Of a stretch of 64,000 nucleotides of DNA, positions 12,614 to 29,600 are shown piece by piece. A model generated the notes under the pieces. That model made no database searches. It was not told the DNA's origin and saw nothing but the letters and a program-made list of their open reading frames with translations. The translations under genes were made by a program, and so were the position numbers. Each line of letters begins with the position of its first letter. The stretch's first letter is position 1. Source of the DNA: Echeneis naucrates (taxonomy: Eukaryota > Chordata > Actinopteri > Carangiformes > Echeneidae); the NCBI RefSeq assembly GCF_900963305.1, contig NC_042525.1, positions 7,745,421 through 7,809,420 of the forward strand. Reading direction: 5' to 3'.

Positions 12614-15334
12614 TCAGTCCAGCATTACTTGCCCCAGCTCTCCTTTCCGGAAGGCCCTTATGAAATCATAAGCTGCTGCAGTATAGTTCGGGACAGTGAT
12701 GGTAATGTTGCCTGAGAATGAAGAGTGAGACATTTTTTCAAAGAAGTATTCTTTAAGATGTTGATGCAGATTGTTGGGTCAAACTGAAGAGAAAATGAAT
12801 ACATTTTAATAGCATTCAGGCACATGAAATATTAATTGGCAGCAGAAAACGGCTCATCAGGTGTTTTGCTGCAAATCATTTTGTCATAGAGGTTTTAGTA
12901 GGTAGACGGAGGCCAGTTATCTCCCCATTTCCAGTCTTTAAGCTAAGGTAAGCTGACTAGATGCTGGGTGTTGAATCATATATGCTGTGCAGAAAGTGAT
13001 ACTTCTCATCACTCACTTCTCGAGTTTTTCTTTAAATCAATGGAACTAGTCACTAGTCAATAATCGTACACGCAGCAGGGTTATCTGTAGGATTAATTCT
13101 TTCTTACCCAAACCAGTGATGGCTTTGACGCGCTGGGTCTTTTTAAGTTTTACAGCAATGCGTTTCAGGACATACTGGATGTCATCACTGGGCTCTTGGA
13201 GGTTGTATTTCTCCACATAGCTGCTCAGACAGAAACACAGTAATGTGAAAGAGAAGAAATCCATGACCAAATGACAGTTCACTCAAACATAACTTAGATA
13301 AATATTCAAACCTGAACTTCCCCAGCCTGTTGAGAGAAAAGAGTAAATAGTCTGCAATAATGTCTTCACCAACCAAATGGTCCAGAATAGTTCCTTGGGA
13401 GAGAAAGAAAAAGAAATCAAAATATTTGTTGAGCACAAAAGAAAAATCTGTTGTACGAGAAAATGTGGTGCTGGACATTGGAAGGGCTCACCGCATAAAG
13501 CCAACTTCATGCCTGTTTCAACACTCTCAATCTTAGGAGGAAAAACTCCTGGTGTGTCCAACAGGTGTATTATGGGTCGCTCACATACCTGAGGACATTG
13601 TACCAATGCACACAAAAATAATCAAAAATAATTAACTCGTGAGCATAAACACACATATAAAGAGACAAAGATCTCATCTACACTCACCTGAATTCTGGTG
13701 AGGACAGCTTTAGTTATACCAGGCTCTCCACCTACTTTAGATGCACGACCTGCAAATGGTGTATGATGAAAATATTTAAGATGAATATCACACTGGATCA
13801 ATGTCCAACAACAAACAAATGTTTTATTATCCATACCTTTCTTCAAGTTTGTTCTTCTTAATGAGTTAATAAGGGATGACTTCCCCACATTGGGCACTCC
13901 AACCACCATCAAGCAGTAATTTGTCATCTGAAAGATTTTGATACCCAAAATGGAAAATGGACAATATATGAATAGTTATCCACTATTATCATATTGAGAA
14001 TATATATAAGTCAAAATCCAATCATATAGGTCAATTAGGCTGCATTCAGTGGAAAGTTTAAATAAATGAGATACTGGTTAGGGAGAGAAAGATAATATTT
14101 ATAAGAATCTGCGCTAAACACTGTAAATATCTCCAGGGATAAGACATATTTACCTCATCTCTGTTAAAACGTGGTGTGCTTCCAACAACGTTAACCACCA
14201 TCGGCAACAACTACAGCAAGTAAAAAAAAAAGGAATATTGTATATTGATTGTCAGAATTAAATTTTCTTTCACACGGGACAAAGGACTGCAAATCGCTGC
14301 ACGTTTAGTGTCCAGAGAAAACGACCTTTACCTTTTTGATGTTTTCATGTCTTTGCTGTAAACAATCTGTGAAGAGAACATTCTTCACTCCATCTTTCTC
14401 TAGCCTCTGCTGGATTTTCTAGAGGTTAAACATGAAGACATAACTTTGTTATATATCATTTTTTAAACATAAACACACGGGACAAAAATAGCAACAAAAG
14501 TATTTACCTGCTTCTTGGACAGATCAGCAAGATCCATTTTATTGAGGATTAGCACATGTGGTCTGACATCCAGACTCTCCTGAAACACAGGGTTTCTCCC
14601 TGTGAAGGGGATCTGCTTTATGTTAAAGAGAAATGAAATGTACTTTGTCCTTAGCTTGGCGTTTATCAGAGCATTAACTTCATATTCCATTTGGTAATCA
14701 GATAGGCCTAATTATGCAGATTAGAAATTAAAAAAACTAATATACTTAGCAACAATCAGTCATCTTCATAGAAATATTGGTGTCATCTTGGAATACCTGG
14801 ATAAAAATATTGCCAAATCTATTTATACGACTGTATACAATATTTTACATGATCTTATTCTGATATGGGGCTTGTTACTGTAATAATAAAAACCCTTCAA
14901 ACTGTGCACTCGATAATTGATGAAGCATACCTTTCTTTCAGATAATAATCTGGAGTGTGAACATTTTTTCTCCCGCCATATCTACATTTAAGTATTAAAT
15001 AAGACGTGTACTTTCGGCAGAAAGGTATCTCTAAATAAAAGATGCCACTTTGTCCAGTAAGTGAAGAGAGAAAGGATATTCTGGCATCGTGGATTTCTAA
15101 GATGCAGTCCACGCTCTTCAGGCTGGCTCTCATGTGCTTGAGTCCTGTAAACAGATGAGATCATTCCCATTTCAATCCTGACACTTTCATGACATTTTGG
15201 CCCGGAGGGTGAGTCCGATCGGAGCCGCCACCTTTAGCCATGTGTCCCGGGAACCAGTGAGCCACGTCCCGCCCGCCGAAGTCAAAAACGCTCCGGAACC
15301 TGTCGGCATGGCGGAGCGCCTGGTACAGTTTCAT
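12614..15334 (-). CDS. mtg1: Mitochondrial ribosome-associated GTPase 1
   Basis: MTG1 is a circularly permuted YlqF/RbgA-type GTPase that helps assemble the mitochondrial large ribosomal subunit at the inner membrane. Eleven exons in transcript order: 15334-15232, 15144-15080, 14612-14508, 14418-14332, 14210-14154, 13927-13837, 13749-13688, 13588-13492, 13393-13312, 13220-13108 and 12711-12614 (stop 12616-12614). They give 319 aa; human has 334. The motif order shows the permutation: G4 NKMD (80-83), G1 GVPNVGKS (149-156), G3 DTPG (201-204). The N-terminal DVAHWFPGHMAKG and C-terminal helical part also match. Ten exon-exon junctions were resolved. Nine introns are GT-AG; intron 2 starts ATATCCTTT and ends CAG, like a U12-type intron. 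The gene is tail to tail with SPRN, and the PAOX 3' end lies about 780 bp upstream on the same strand. Confidence 0.96.
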
Positions 15335-16070
15335 GGCTACTGAGTCTGATTACAGCTGCTTTTCATTTGTGTTCAAGTAACACTTGTGCTGACCTACGAG
15401 CAGTGAGACATCACGTCGAGCTGGACGTGGTCGTGTGCAACACTGTTTACACACCGACTTGAATCCGCTGTTAAATTACTTCAGTTCCGGTTTTACTTCT
15501 TCGTGTGTTTCCCCCCTCCACACTGTTCTTCCGCTTATTTCTCAGAGTATCAGAAAATAAACAGAACATGGACACATTCACACCCAACACAGGAAAACAG
15601 AGACAAACAAAAATCTGCGTTTATTACGAAAAACGATGTTGTTGGACGGATGAAAGTATTCATCAACACACCAGTCATTATTAAATATTAAGTAACAAAA
15701 ACCCTGCAACTGCAAATGTTAAAGCAACATGAACAATGATTATTGAGCGGTACTCTAAAATAAGTGGCACATCTTATTTGGAATGTTTTCTATACAGATG
15801 TTGATATTTATTTCATACCTTATTTTTTATTGATTAAAAATATATAGCCACATTTCTTTAGTTAACATTTAAAGCTGTGTGCTTAATGAAAATATAAATG
15901 CTATATCAAAATCTGGTTGCGTTTTAGCTCACTGAAACTTGCATCATGGCATGAAGTCAGTGGTATTATAATTCACTTTGACTGACTTTAACAAACAGCA
16001 CCTCTTACACAATTACACAAATCAACTCCGAGATCAGTATTTGAGAAGATTTTAGATTTTATGGTGCTGA
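15335..16070. other. Spacer between MTG1 and PAOX
   Basis: The first 200 bp upstream of MTG1 have CpGs and an ETS-like TTCCGG near 15485, consistent with a TATA-less promoter. The remaining 550 bp are AT-rich and I see no gene or repeat in them. Confidence 0.5.
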
Positions 16071-16074
16071 TACA

Positions 16075-16080
16075 TTTATT
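16075..16080 (-). terminator. Probable PAOX poly(A) signal
   Basis: AATAAA on the minus strand lies only about 30 nt beyond the PAOX stop codon (16112-16110). A second overlapping copy lies in the same ATTTATTTATTT tract. If used, the 3' UTR would be very short. Confidence 0.5.
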
Positions 16081-16109
16081 TATTTATCTTCCAAAGCAGT
16101 ATTGGTCTT

Positions 16110-19729
<3,620 letters not shown>

Positions 19730-19767
19730 GATCACAGCTGAACAAACTGTTAGTTGGTGTGTTAGTG

Positions 19768-19791
19768 TCTTCTTCTTCTTCTTCTTCTTCT
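19768..19791. repeat. (TCT)n microsatellite beside the PAOX start
   Basis: Eight TCT units lie about 40 bp upstream of the PAOX start codon, read from the plus strand. An ETS-like CTTCCG follows at about 19811. Confidence 0.9.
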
Positions 19792-20068
19792 GCTTTGGAG
19801 GAGAAACACACTTCCGCTTTAAATTTTCAAAATAAAACTGAACTGTGAACTGCTGCAGGAGGTGTTCTTAATTTTATCTCTCTAGAAGGTCCTGATTTAA
19901 TTATTAAAAATAAGCAGGCTTTGTTTGTATTGAAATTCTACCTATTTATGTGTTTCACAGATTGCCAGACTTGGCCCGAAATGAATTACACCTCTTCCCT
20001 GAGACACTGAAACCATCTTCATTGCATGAAATTGGGAAAGATGGTTTAATTCAACAAACAAACTTTAA

Positions 20069-20780
20069 GCAAGCAACACCTACAGGGGCCAAAACAAATC
20101 TGATCCAAGAGAATTAACACACATTTCAGGTGTGTTTTGTTGTTCCTGTGTTTTTTTAACTGGCATATAAGTAACTTCTACACATTTGCTTATTATTAAA
20201 TAAAATCGTCTTCAGTGTGATGGTAGGGTTTCCTTAAATTATGCTGACTGTTCCATGAGAACCTTACTGTCCACATGTTTGAACAGCCTCTGTGTAACTC
20301 AGACATCAACATAATATCAAACAGTAACTGATAATTGATACCTCTTTAATTAAGGCTCCTGTGTTTTCAATAGGGCTGTGCGTGTGTGTATGTACAATCT
20401 GCAGCTTGGCCTGCAGCTGGCAGCATAGCACAGGTCATATTGTATTACTGCCAATTTTCATCAGGGCCATTGATCAGGAAGCAGAGACAGATTCACAGAC
20501 TCACCTGTGAACGTCTGGACGAGCTCTGTGATGGAATCTCTGATCTCCTGCTCAGAAAGTGCCTCCATATACTTTGACTCTCACCCAGAAATTCAGCCAC
20601 AGAGAAAACAGCTACATCTGAGAGTTAATTACATTTATCATCATACAATGCTTTTTTAATCTATGAACGTCTGTGGGAGTGTTTATGTGCTGGACTTGTT
20701 ACCTTTCAGAAGGTTGGAACACAGTCAAGGTGGACATCTTCCTAATCCAGTATTTGCTTATATTTGATACCTGATCTGAA
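20069..20780 (-). pseudogene. Decayed tandem duplicate of PAOX
   Basis: The block 20505-20617 aligns without gaps to PAOX exon 8 (16618-16730), with the same 113-bp length and both splice-site positions kept, at about 70-75% identity by eye. Read in the PAOX frame it has two stop codons, both TGA, where PAOX has the Trp of CGWIAG and the His of AGHES. About 90 bp further up (20697-20760) is a match to PAOX exon 7 with its donor (TTACCTTTCAG, then CTTCCTAATCCAG). A short match to the 5' edge of exon 10 (ACCTACAGGGGCC) lies near 20075-20095. Order and strand are those of PAOX, so this looks like an old tandem duplicate upstream of the working gene. I could not find the other exons. Confidence 0.75.
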
Positions 20781-23350
20781 AACTTCACCTGAAGGCATAA
20801 AGGGCGTAAAACAAACATTTTATATGCAAGTTTGGTTTTTTTTATATCACTACTTATCAAAAATGTATAAGTGGATTATTTGTAAACTGAAAATAAGCAA
20901 AATAATGCAGCTGCCTGACAGAAAATACTGTAGCAGGTAACAGGATTTTACATCTCAGAAAATATCAGTGGTGGTGTAGTGCTGATCAGTGCCCCCATCA
21001 AATCAAGAGATGAAAATCAAAAGTAAAGACAAACATGCTGTAAGATCCAAATAATTATTAAAATATGGTTTTATTTCATTCTGTGGGTGACTGTCAATAC
21101 TAACTAAATATTGTTTAAATATTTATTTGGGTCTAAAATGGTTTTCATTTTATTTGATTCACTTCCTGAAGTGAAGGATGCACATGGTCTGATTTTTGAC
21201 ATACCCAGTTTCACTTTCATTGCAGACCCTGCACAGTTTAAATAAAGGCTGAAAACTCTCCAGGACAGAACTCTCTGATATTCGACTTCACCTGTACTCT
21301 CTGTGAGCGGTTTACAACCCAACCATGGCAAACATCTCTGGTAAGTGAAGTTACCACAGAATAATGTAAGAGAGGGGAAGTAGGACCTGAGCCCAGTGCT
21401 CAGAGGGTACGAAGACACACAAAGGAAAAGGCGTAGCACAACAGATTCCGTTATTTAAAACAAGGTTACTGTCATCCTTGAAGCAAATATCAATCTTAGC
21501 TGAACGATCAGTGGGAACCAGATTTGGCAAACTTGTAAGAGATGCAACTACTTTAGGTCTCGATGCCATCGACAACGTAATTGACTGGATTTGTTTCTGG
21601 AAATGAAAACCGCTTGGAGATAGATGAATGAATGAATGATGCTTGTTTCCTACAGCAGTTCAATAAGAATCTGAGATTAGATAAAATTAGACTAGTTGTA
21701 CCTATGTTTCCTTCAAGATTAATCTGATCAACTATTCTCTTCTTCTTTAATAAACTGATGTTGCCAATGTTTTGCCAGACTCTTTGTTATATTTTAATTT
21801 TTCATCAATGTTTTGAATTAATATCATTTTAGAGGGGCAGGTCCAGTTTGCACACTCCCACAGCTTTTCATCACAACATTACACAGCCAGAGTTGCAAAT
21901 GATGTGCATCCTCCTACGCATAAAAAAAATAAAGATTGTGAATCAGCAATAGCGGGACATCGTGTTTAAAGTGTAAGTGAAGAGGCAGGAAATAATGGAG
22001 TGCCTCTTGCTGAGTTTGAATTCAACGTTGACATGATGGTTGTCTTACTTGAGAACTACAGCCCAGGTTTGGGTAGAATATTGGAATATTATTTAGGTTA
22101 ACGCTGTCATGATGTTCAGATACCTTATTGCATTTTTATTGGCTCTCGAGTGATAAAGAGGAATCAGTCACAGGACTGAGTGCAAGCTCAATGAATTCGT
22201 GCGATAACGTAGTTAAACCAGAGTGAGACTGCAGGGAATGTGGAGGCTGATGGAAACTGCAGCTCTTTGAGATTATTGTTTATATTGATATATTTGTGTC
22301 TGTACTTACATATAAAGCACCCTGTGACTGTCCTGGTTTAAACACCCAAGTCCTGGATATGTGCTGTTCATGTACTGGCCCTGATATCTGCTGGTCATTC
22401 ATTGGTACCACTGTCAATTAAATAAACGGTCTCCTCATCTGTCACATTGATTTAATATGGCTTGAGTTTGAGTTTGAGTTTGTGAGCCATTACGGTTACA
22501 TTTTACAAGAACTTCCCCTCAATTTTATGAAATTGTCCGGACATCAGGGGTTTATACCATTTAGAGAAGATGAATCTGATGAATGTTTCCTGCAGGGGAT
22601 CAGCTTCACCACCTGCCAACACTGAACTGAGATATTATTATCTCTCAGAAGCATCACAAGATGGCGACTTTTACAGAGGATTTAAGTGTCAAATTTAGTT
22701 TTGAACATTGAACTATATGACAAAAAGAATAATGATGGCCTAAACAAAATGAGACTGATCCCTTCCCACTGATCTGTTTTAAAGTTCAGTGGGAAGACGT
22801 GTGTTTTACACTCCTTCTGTTCAAGACTGAACTTCATGCTTTACCTTAAATCATCTGATATTCATACTAATCTTCTAAAGTTTTTTTTTACTTGGATTCA
22901 TGAAATCTAATTTCATTAACAGTTAAATTAGAAAACAACTAAATGTACCCAGCCTGCTTGGCCTGTGATCATTGCCATGGCTGTGTTTATTAATATCATT
23001 ATTATTGTCTCTGACTCAGTTGAAGTTAGGTCCATGTTTGAGGTCAAGGTAGGCTCACAAAACATTAAACATGTTTGTGAAACTGTGGGAAAAAGGAACA
23101 GTCCCTCTCTCTCAGGATACCCCATTGTGTAATGTTGATAAGTTCAAACACACACACACACTCAAAGAGAGCTCATGGGAACTAGCTGGCACAGAGGGTC
23201 ACTCAGTAGAACAATGCTAATCTAAGCCAGTCACAGTGGAAGTGCAGGAAATAATAAAGATGACTGTTTTCTTTGTGAGCAGTCTGAGCTGTGTATTATT
23301 TGGTGTCAGCAGAGATCCAGCAACATTTATAAAGGCCACACCAAAACTAG
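20781..23350. other. Gene-free stretch between the PAOX duplicate and RASSF4
   Basis: No exon can be supported. Open frames near 21104-21575 on the minus strand do not resemble any family I know. A GAATGAAT run is near 21626. A (CA)n tract is near 23150. Otherwise the DNA is unremarkable AT-rich sequence. More remnants of the PAOX duplicate may lie at the left end. Confidence 0.45.
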
Positions 23351-23356
23351 TTTATT
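23351..23356 (-). terminator. Probable RASSF4 poly(A) signal
   Basis: AATAAA on the minus strand, about 340 bp beyond the RASSF4 stop codon. Confidence 0.4.
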
Positions 23357-23649
23357 ACATAAAAAGGTCCAAAAAAACAGTGTGTATAAATATCCATATT
23401 CAATGTAAGAATTTTCATACAAAATGCAAATACGTGAGTTGCAGAATTATGAAAACAGCATTACTTAATTGGAACAACATTATCGAAAGTAATCATACAA
23501 ACTGTTCCTGATGCCATATTGTAAAAAGTAGAAGCACATCGGTGCACGATAAGGTTCTAGTGAAGCTTTTGCTTTCACTCCTATACCCTCACCTCCACAT
23601 TCACTACAGGACATCAACAATCATTAGCGTTGCAGCCGCTCCTCTCCTT

Positions 23650-23671
23650 CACACACACACACACACACACA
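23650..23671. repeat. (CA)n microsatellite
   Basis: An uninterrupted CA tract of 11 units in the RASSF4 3' untranslated region, 20 bp past the stop codon. Confidence 0.9.
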
Positions 23672-23691
23672 GCATTCACACCCTTCCTGCT

Positions 23692-26600
23692 CTATACTCT
23701 GTCACCGCTGTGAGCTCTGCCTTCGAGTTGATGGAGAATCATTGACCTCAGAGCGCTGTACCTGTAGGGATGAGACAGCACACAGTAGAGACTGACCTGA
23801 TTAAACACACACCACCAACACAAGCAAGCACTTAAAACACACGCACAGACATATATAATGAATACTAACAATGACTTCAAACATAGAAAAACGCCTGGGT
23901 GTAAAAGAAGGATTCTACATGAATCCACATGCTGCATGTAAACAGTCACCATTACATGAACACCAATCTTGAAAACAGTGAGTGATGAACACTGTCCTCA
24001 TTGAAAGGAAGATGGTTTGTTTTGATTGTGTAATGCCGGCGGGAGACACAACATATTGTTTTCCCAAAATGAAATCATGCCACTGAGCAAGGCTTTGTTT
24101 GGGGGGAAGCTACAGTGCTGCAGCTGAGAGAGAATGTTGACTTACTTTTTGGTCAGTTTTTTTATCTCACGTTCTTCTTCCTCTTTCAGTTTCTCGACGA
24201 AGCTGTCTAAAACAGGTATCTCAAACTTAATGTACTGTGCAACCTGCGGTGAAAAAAGATTGAAAAAGCTTCACTCAGGTTTTGTGACACTCGTACTGCA
24301 GCTACACAACCGTACAAATAGGCATGATCCCTCGATGCTCATAGTAGCACACATCAAACTTTAGTGACCTACACTGTGCTGTAGTTGATACTGAATGAAA
24401 AGGTAGATATTTCAAATCCAGGACCGATGACACAAACAAGATATTTAGATACCAGTAGAGTAAAGCAGATGGTTTTTGCAGTCACAACATAGTTAGTCTA
24501 TTGTTACATCAGTCTCAAAACAGGATATCTTTTCTGAGCTTGCTAAATTTGACCCGACTGTCTCTCGCTGGGCCATTGTTTCCTTGTGTGTCTATGCTGA
24601 AGTTTACAAATAATAAAAGAGAAAAAGGGTCACGTATCGTGATCAAGGTGAGAGAAGAGAGAGAGTGGCAGCTCATGGCCAAGACTCACATCGTACGTGA
24701 CTTCCTCTCCAAGGTCGGCCTCCATGATGAAGATCTTGGAGATTTTCTCACAGGGTCCATAAAGCACCCGAGCCACCAGTGGGTATTCACTGTCTCTCAG
24801 ACAGGTCCTCTCTACAAGGTCACATTCAAAGAAGGCTCACTCACACAAATACAAAAATAACTCAACATTTCTAGCGACGCAACCATAATGAAAAACAACT
24901 TACCGCCAGACTCATGCACCATATAAAGGACAAACTCCTCTGAGTTATTCTCCACCTTAAAAAACATAAAAACAGATTATTTCTTGTTTTAGATTTTACT
25001 GAAACTCCACCAGTGTCTCACTGCTTACCCTAAATTTATGCAGCAGGAGGTTAAGGACCTGTTGAGTAGTCATGGAGCTGTTCACTCGTACGTTAGTGAC
25101 CGAACCATAGGCTGGGGTAAATACAGATGTCTGAGGGCAAGAAAAAAAACAAGCATGAATCTATATCTGAGGGGACACAAAGTATTACATCTGAGCAATG
25201 GTTCCTGGACTTGACCACCTTGGACATTTTGAAACGGAAATTTTAAACAGAAAGGAAATCCCTCCTTCTGCAGCTGGAATTTGTTCAACAACACGTACAC
25301 ACACCGTGTGTTTAGGAGAAACTGACTAAGGAACTCAGTGTAACCTTGTATTCTGTAGCACATGAATAAAATCAGCAGTCTATTGTGAAAACTGAGCACA
25401 TTCGATGGCACACCCACACAGGAAACTGCCTCCCTGCTGCACCTGGAGATGGGTCAACAACCGGATGTGTTCACATGTGTGTCCTCGTGTCTGTGTTCTG
25501 TTTATTGTACCTTGTGGTTGTAGAAGTGTCCGTTGATTGAGAACCTGTGGGTGCGCAGCCGCTGCAAGTCCCTGGGAGTGTGTGTCTTTGACCTCCTCTG
25601 AACTCGCATAAAGGAAGCATCACTCCTTGTCCTCAGCAGCTGAGGAGAATCCTCTTCCTCTAGACCACCAATGTCAGCACCTCGGAGATACATGTAAACA
25701 AAAACACTCGCCTGTTAGCAACATCGGCTGTTATTATATGTCAGACATGATACTGATACCTTTATTTGGCAGTCAAATTAATTACACACAAAGTTATCAA
25801 TTAGTTCAGATCATCACCACATGCTGCATGTAAACAATCACCATAACATGACCACACACATACACGTACACAAAGACAATTTATTTGCGTGCGTGTATAT
25901 AACTTTGGTAAGTGATTCCTTCGTGTCTTTTAATTTTAGAAGTTTACCTTTTTTTGTTCCCAAATTCCCAAATACCTAAGCACTTAGACTGAACTGTCAG
26001 GGTTCATCTAAAAATCTCCTAAAACAGTATTAAGATCACCATGGGACAAAACATTGATGTCAGCAAGGGGAGTAAATATAATCTGAGCACCTTTCCTCCA
26101 CTGTCTACCTGTGATTGAAGGATCCCAAAAAGAAAACCGCAGTTAAAAAGGCCAATATCTGACCCTTCACTGCATCTAACTTTGTTTATTTCTAGTGCTG
26201 GTGAGCTGACCTGGTACCAAATGGTAATCTCTGCTCAACATGTGAGCCAACCTTTCCACTGGAAGTGCTAAATGAGGCACTTAAGGAGCTCTAATCTGTT
26301 TCATTATGTGTGGATAATCTACATTAATCCGTCAGCTGTGAGCGCACACGTGTGAGTGTGACAACGACTGCACATGCACATTACTCACTTGCTGGTCCAG
26401 TTTCTCTGCCCAGTGAGTTATTGTTGGAGTTCAGTGATGAGACAGAAGCTCTATTGTTTTTGTGGAAAAACAGAGAAATCGTGCTCATTGTTTGTTGAAA
26501 TTCCCAGTATTCCTGTATGTTTTACTCCCACTACACCATCCAAAAATGATCTTGAGCAATATATTAGTTATTTCGGTCATAAAAAGCAATAAATCACTAA

Positions 26601-29600
26601 AAAAAAAAACATTATATGGGTAATGGTTACAATGGTTATAACATTATGGATAATGTTGTACCGGTTCAGGTGGAATCTTTCATTGTCATCATACATCTGA
26701 AGCCTGATTGGGCGGCGTAGGCCCCAGTAAATGTTCAGCAACCCCTCCAGGATGAGCTCCCCATCCTCCTACACACACATATACACACAAAAACACACAC
26801 AAACGTGCACACATATAACAATGATTATCAGCAGTCGTGGTCAGATGGGATATCCTGCTGGCTGTCCGCCATAGTGGCTCAGTATCAGGTGTACGTGCAC
26901 GGCTGCTCAACTCTACAGGGTAAATCCTCTCATCTTGGCGAAAACCTGTAAGTCCCCCAACCCACCCCCCCTCCTTTTTTTTTTACAGCACAAGGGTAAA
27001 GTCACGTCTGAGAAGACAGGAATAATAGGAACAGAGCTGTGGGTCACGTACACAGAGGGATAGTCCTTTTGATTTCAAAAAACCAAAACTGTCAAATTAG
27101 AAGAAAATGTCCACACTGCGGAGAAAAGAGTACAACCTCACCATGTTTCTGATGGCTTCAAAATGTAAAACCAAAACAAATCAGTGTCATGGATGGGGTT
27201 GAACAGACAATTTTTTATATAATAATATAACTGAAAAAAAGTTGTAAATCTGATTGTACACAACTGCCATAATCAGATGTAATCACTGACTATCACACAG
27301 AAACTAGATCTAATCGCCGTTTCCAATTTGATGTGGCATAATACAATGCAGCTTTTGATCCATTATAATAAACCTCAAATGCCAATGTGATCATCTGATA
27401 AACTTATCCTGTGGTTAGCCTGTCACATGTCCGATTAAGTAATTTCATGATTTGTTTAAAAGATGAAACGATTTTTTAGCGTAATGTAGTGTGAAAGTAT
27501 AAAGAACTGATCATTTCATTTCATTAGGCCGCTGTAACAGACACTATACCAAAGATAGATACAGGCATCGGCAGCTGTACATGTACATACTGGTGGACGA
27601 TCTTGCAGTACCACAAACGATAAGGATCTAAGAATTTGCGAATGAAGTACTAACATTTAGCTTTAAAGAGCTCAGAAATGATTACTCCAAGAAAAAACAT
27701 CACTCAACCAAACATAAAGCGTGAGTGAGAGAGAGAGAGAGAGAGAGCTATACAGAAAGAACTGACAAAAATATATTTCATTGAAATGATAAAGCATCAA
27801 GCATCTGATCATAACTGCATAGCCATATGAATTGGGATTAAGGCAGAAATGCTGTGAAATATTGCACCGAGGACAGTTTCATTTTTATGGCTATCATGTG
27901 GAGATGACATATTTCTTATTCCATAGATGTACAATGGTTCAAGGCTTAGCTAACGCTGGGGATAATCAGTTTTATATTTAAATTGGAGGGATTATAATTG
28001 TTTTAATGTGTCAGTAAGTCTATGTAAAGGCAGGTTTGTGGGGGAGTGTCAGATGGGTCCCAGCGCTTCATTGTTTGTGTAAAGTAAACATTCAGAGCAG
28101 CTGCACCACTGAACTTTGTTAACCTGCCACTCCTCAGTTTCCTGATCAGGCATGAACACACCCTCACACACACATGCACATGCGCGTGCGCACACACACA
28201 CACATTTCCATGGATGCAAGTAAGGTCAAGGCTATTTTTGGCAGTCATGGCTAATCACTCTGCTGCAGCATGCCTCTATAAAGCATGGATACAGCCTCCA
28301 GTCCAGTCAGACTCAACTGAGCGGACTAGACATCACTTTGTTTTACTGTGCTGATACATAACTGAAACATCACAGGTAAGCGTCTGCTTTTCCCTTTTAT
28401 CAGCTTTTCTTTACCACCACTCAAGCTCTTAGAGTCGATTTTAAAGGAATTGTTGCAATGTAACATATTTCCCTTTGAAAAACCTGACACTTGTAAAACA
28501 TAAGGCTCAGCAGGTTAAGTAGTGAGGAGGAAACTCAACCATTGTGGCACACACATTTTTAATTAAAGCCAGAAGAAGCTCATTATAAAACTAAATATCT
28601 AACTGTTTGATTATCTCTCCCAATACAGCATGAAACGTAGGCGGCTGTTGCTTTCTTTGCCTCACTTGCCCACAATTACAGAGACGCTGGAGGACTTGCC
28701 TGTCCATCCCTCATCCTCCCAGTGTACCCAGGGCGCTCAGTCTCTGGAGGACTACATGAGCAGTATCCAGGCCCTTGCCTGTCCATCTGAGCCCCCGAGC
28801 TGTGGGCCTGTCAGACTCCAGAGGTCCCCGAGGCTTCGGCAGTTCTCAAAGGCTCAGATGAAGCTCTCTGTCTCAGCCTCCCTTCCCCGCGGTTCTCCCC
28901 GCACACTAAGGACTTCCAAACCTTCCAGTCTGGGTCTAAGCAGCACAGAGGATTTGTCTCTAAAGATGGATAAAGACCCCGTAGACTGGCTGTTTGGCCA
29001 AATAAGGACTTAAGGGGGGCCATTGCTTCATCCAGCACCTCGGTGGAGTATCGCATGGTGACACAAGATCTGAAGACTCTGCTGTGTATAAAGATGAAGA
29101 CAGTTCTGTAGGATGGGACTGGCCAAGATGCCTGAATTGAGATAAACCAAAAGTGAAGATCTATTTATTTCTATGCATGGAAGACTCAAGTCAACATGTT
29201 TACATTGTTTAATATTTTGTAAAGATGTAAAGGATGGAGTTTGTAATAAAATAGTACGACAAACGTGAACAACACAAATCTAATAATTATCATTTAATCT
29301 TTGATCACCCTTTATCAAACAAGAGAATATTTATTTAACAATTCCCGACCGTGATTTTTCTGTTTTCCATTGTAAAATAATCACTTTATCTTTTTTTGTA
29401 GATTCTTTTTGGCATTAGGGAGCTGTCATAAACATTATGACTATCTAACATTTCATAAAAAAAGATTTCATGACTAACGGAACAAGTAACCAAAATATCT
29501 GGCTATTAGTGTAGTTATTTGTGATGAACTCAAATGCTGTAACAAGCCGAGGGTGGAATGTAGAATTTAATCACTGGACTTAAGTACATCTTTGCGTTAA

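Noticed and set aside
19730-19735. GTG start for PAOX at 19735
   Set aside because: The ATG at 19729 gives the usual N-terminus; a non-ATG start is not needed.
21104-21575. Overlapping minus-strand open frames, possibly a gene or transposon remnant
   Set aside because: No recognisable family, no splice structure and no codon pattern.
25681-25732. Upstream part of the RASSF4 170-bp exon, from an acceptor near 25732
   Set aside because: That acceptor gives the wrong phase for the preceding 62-bp exon. The acceptor at 25681-25682 fits.
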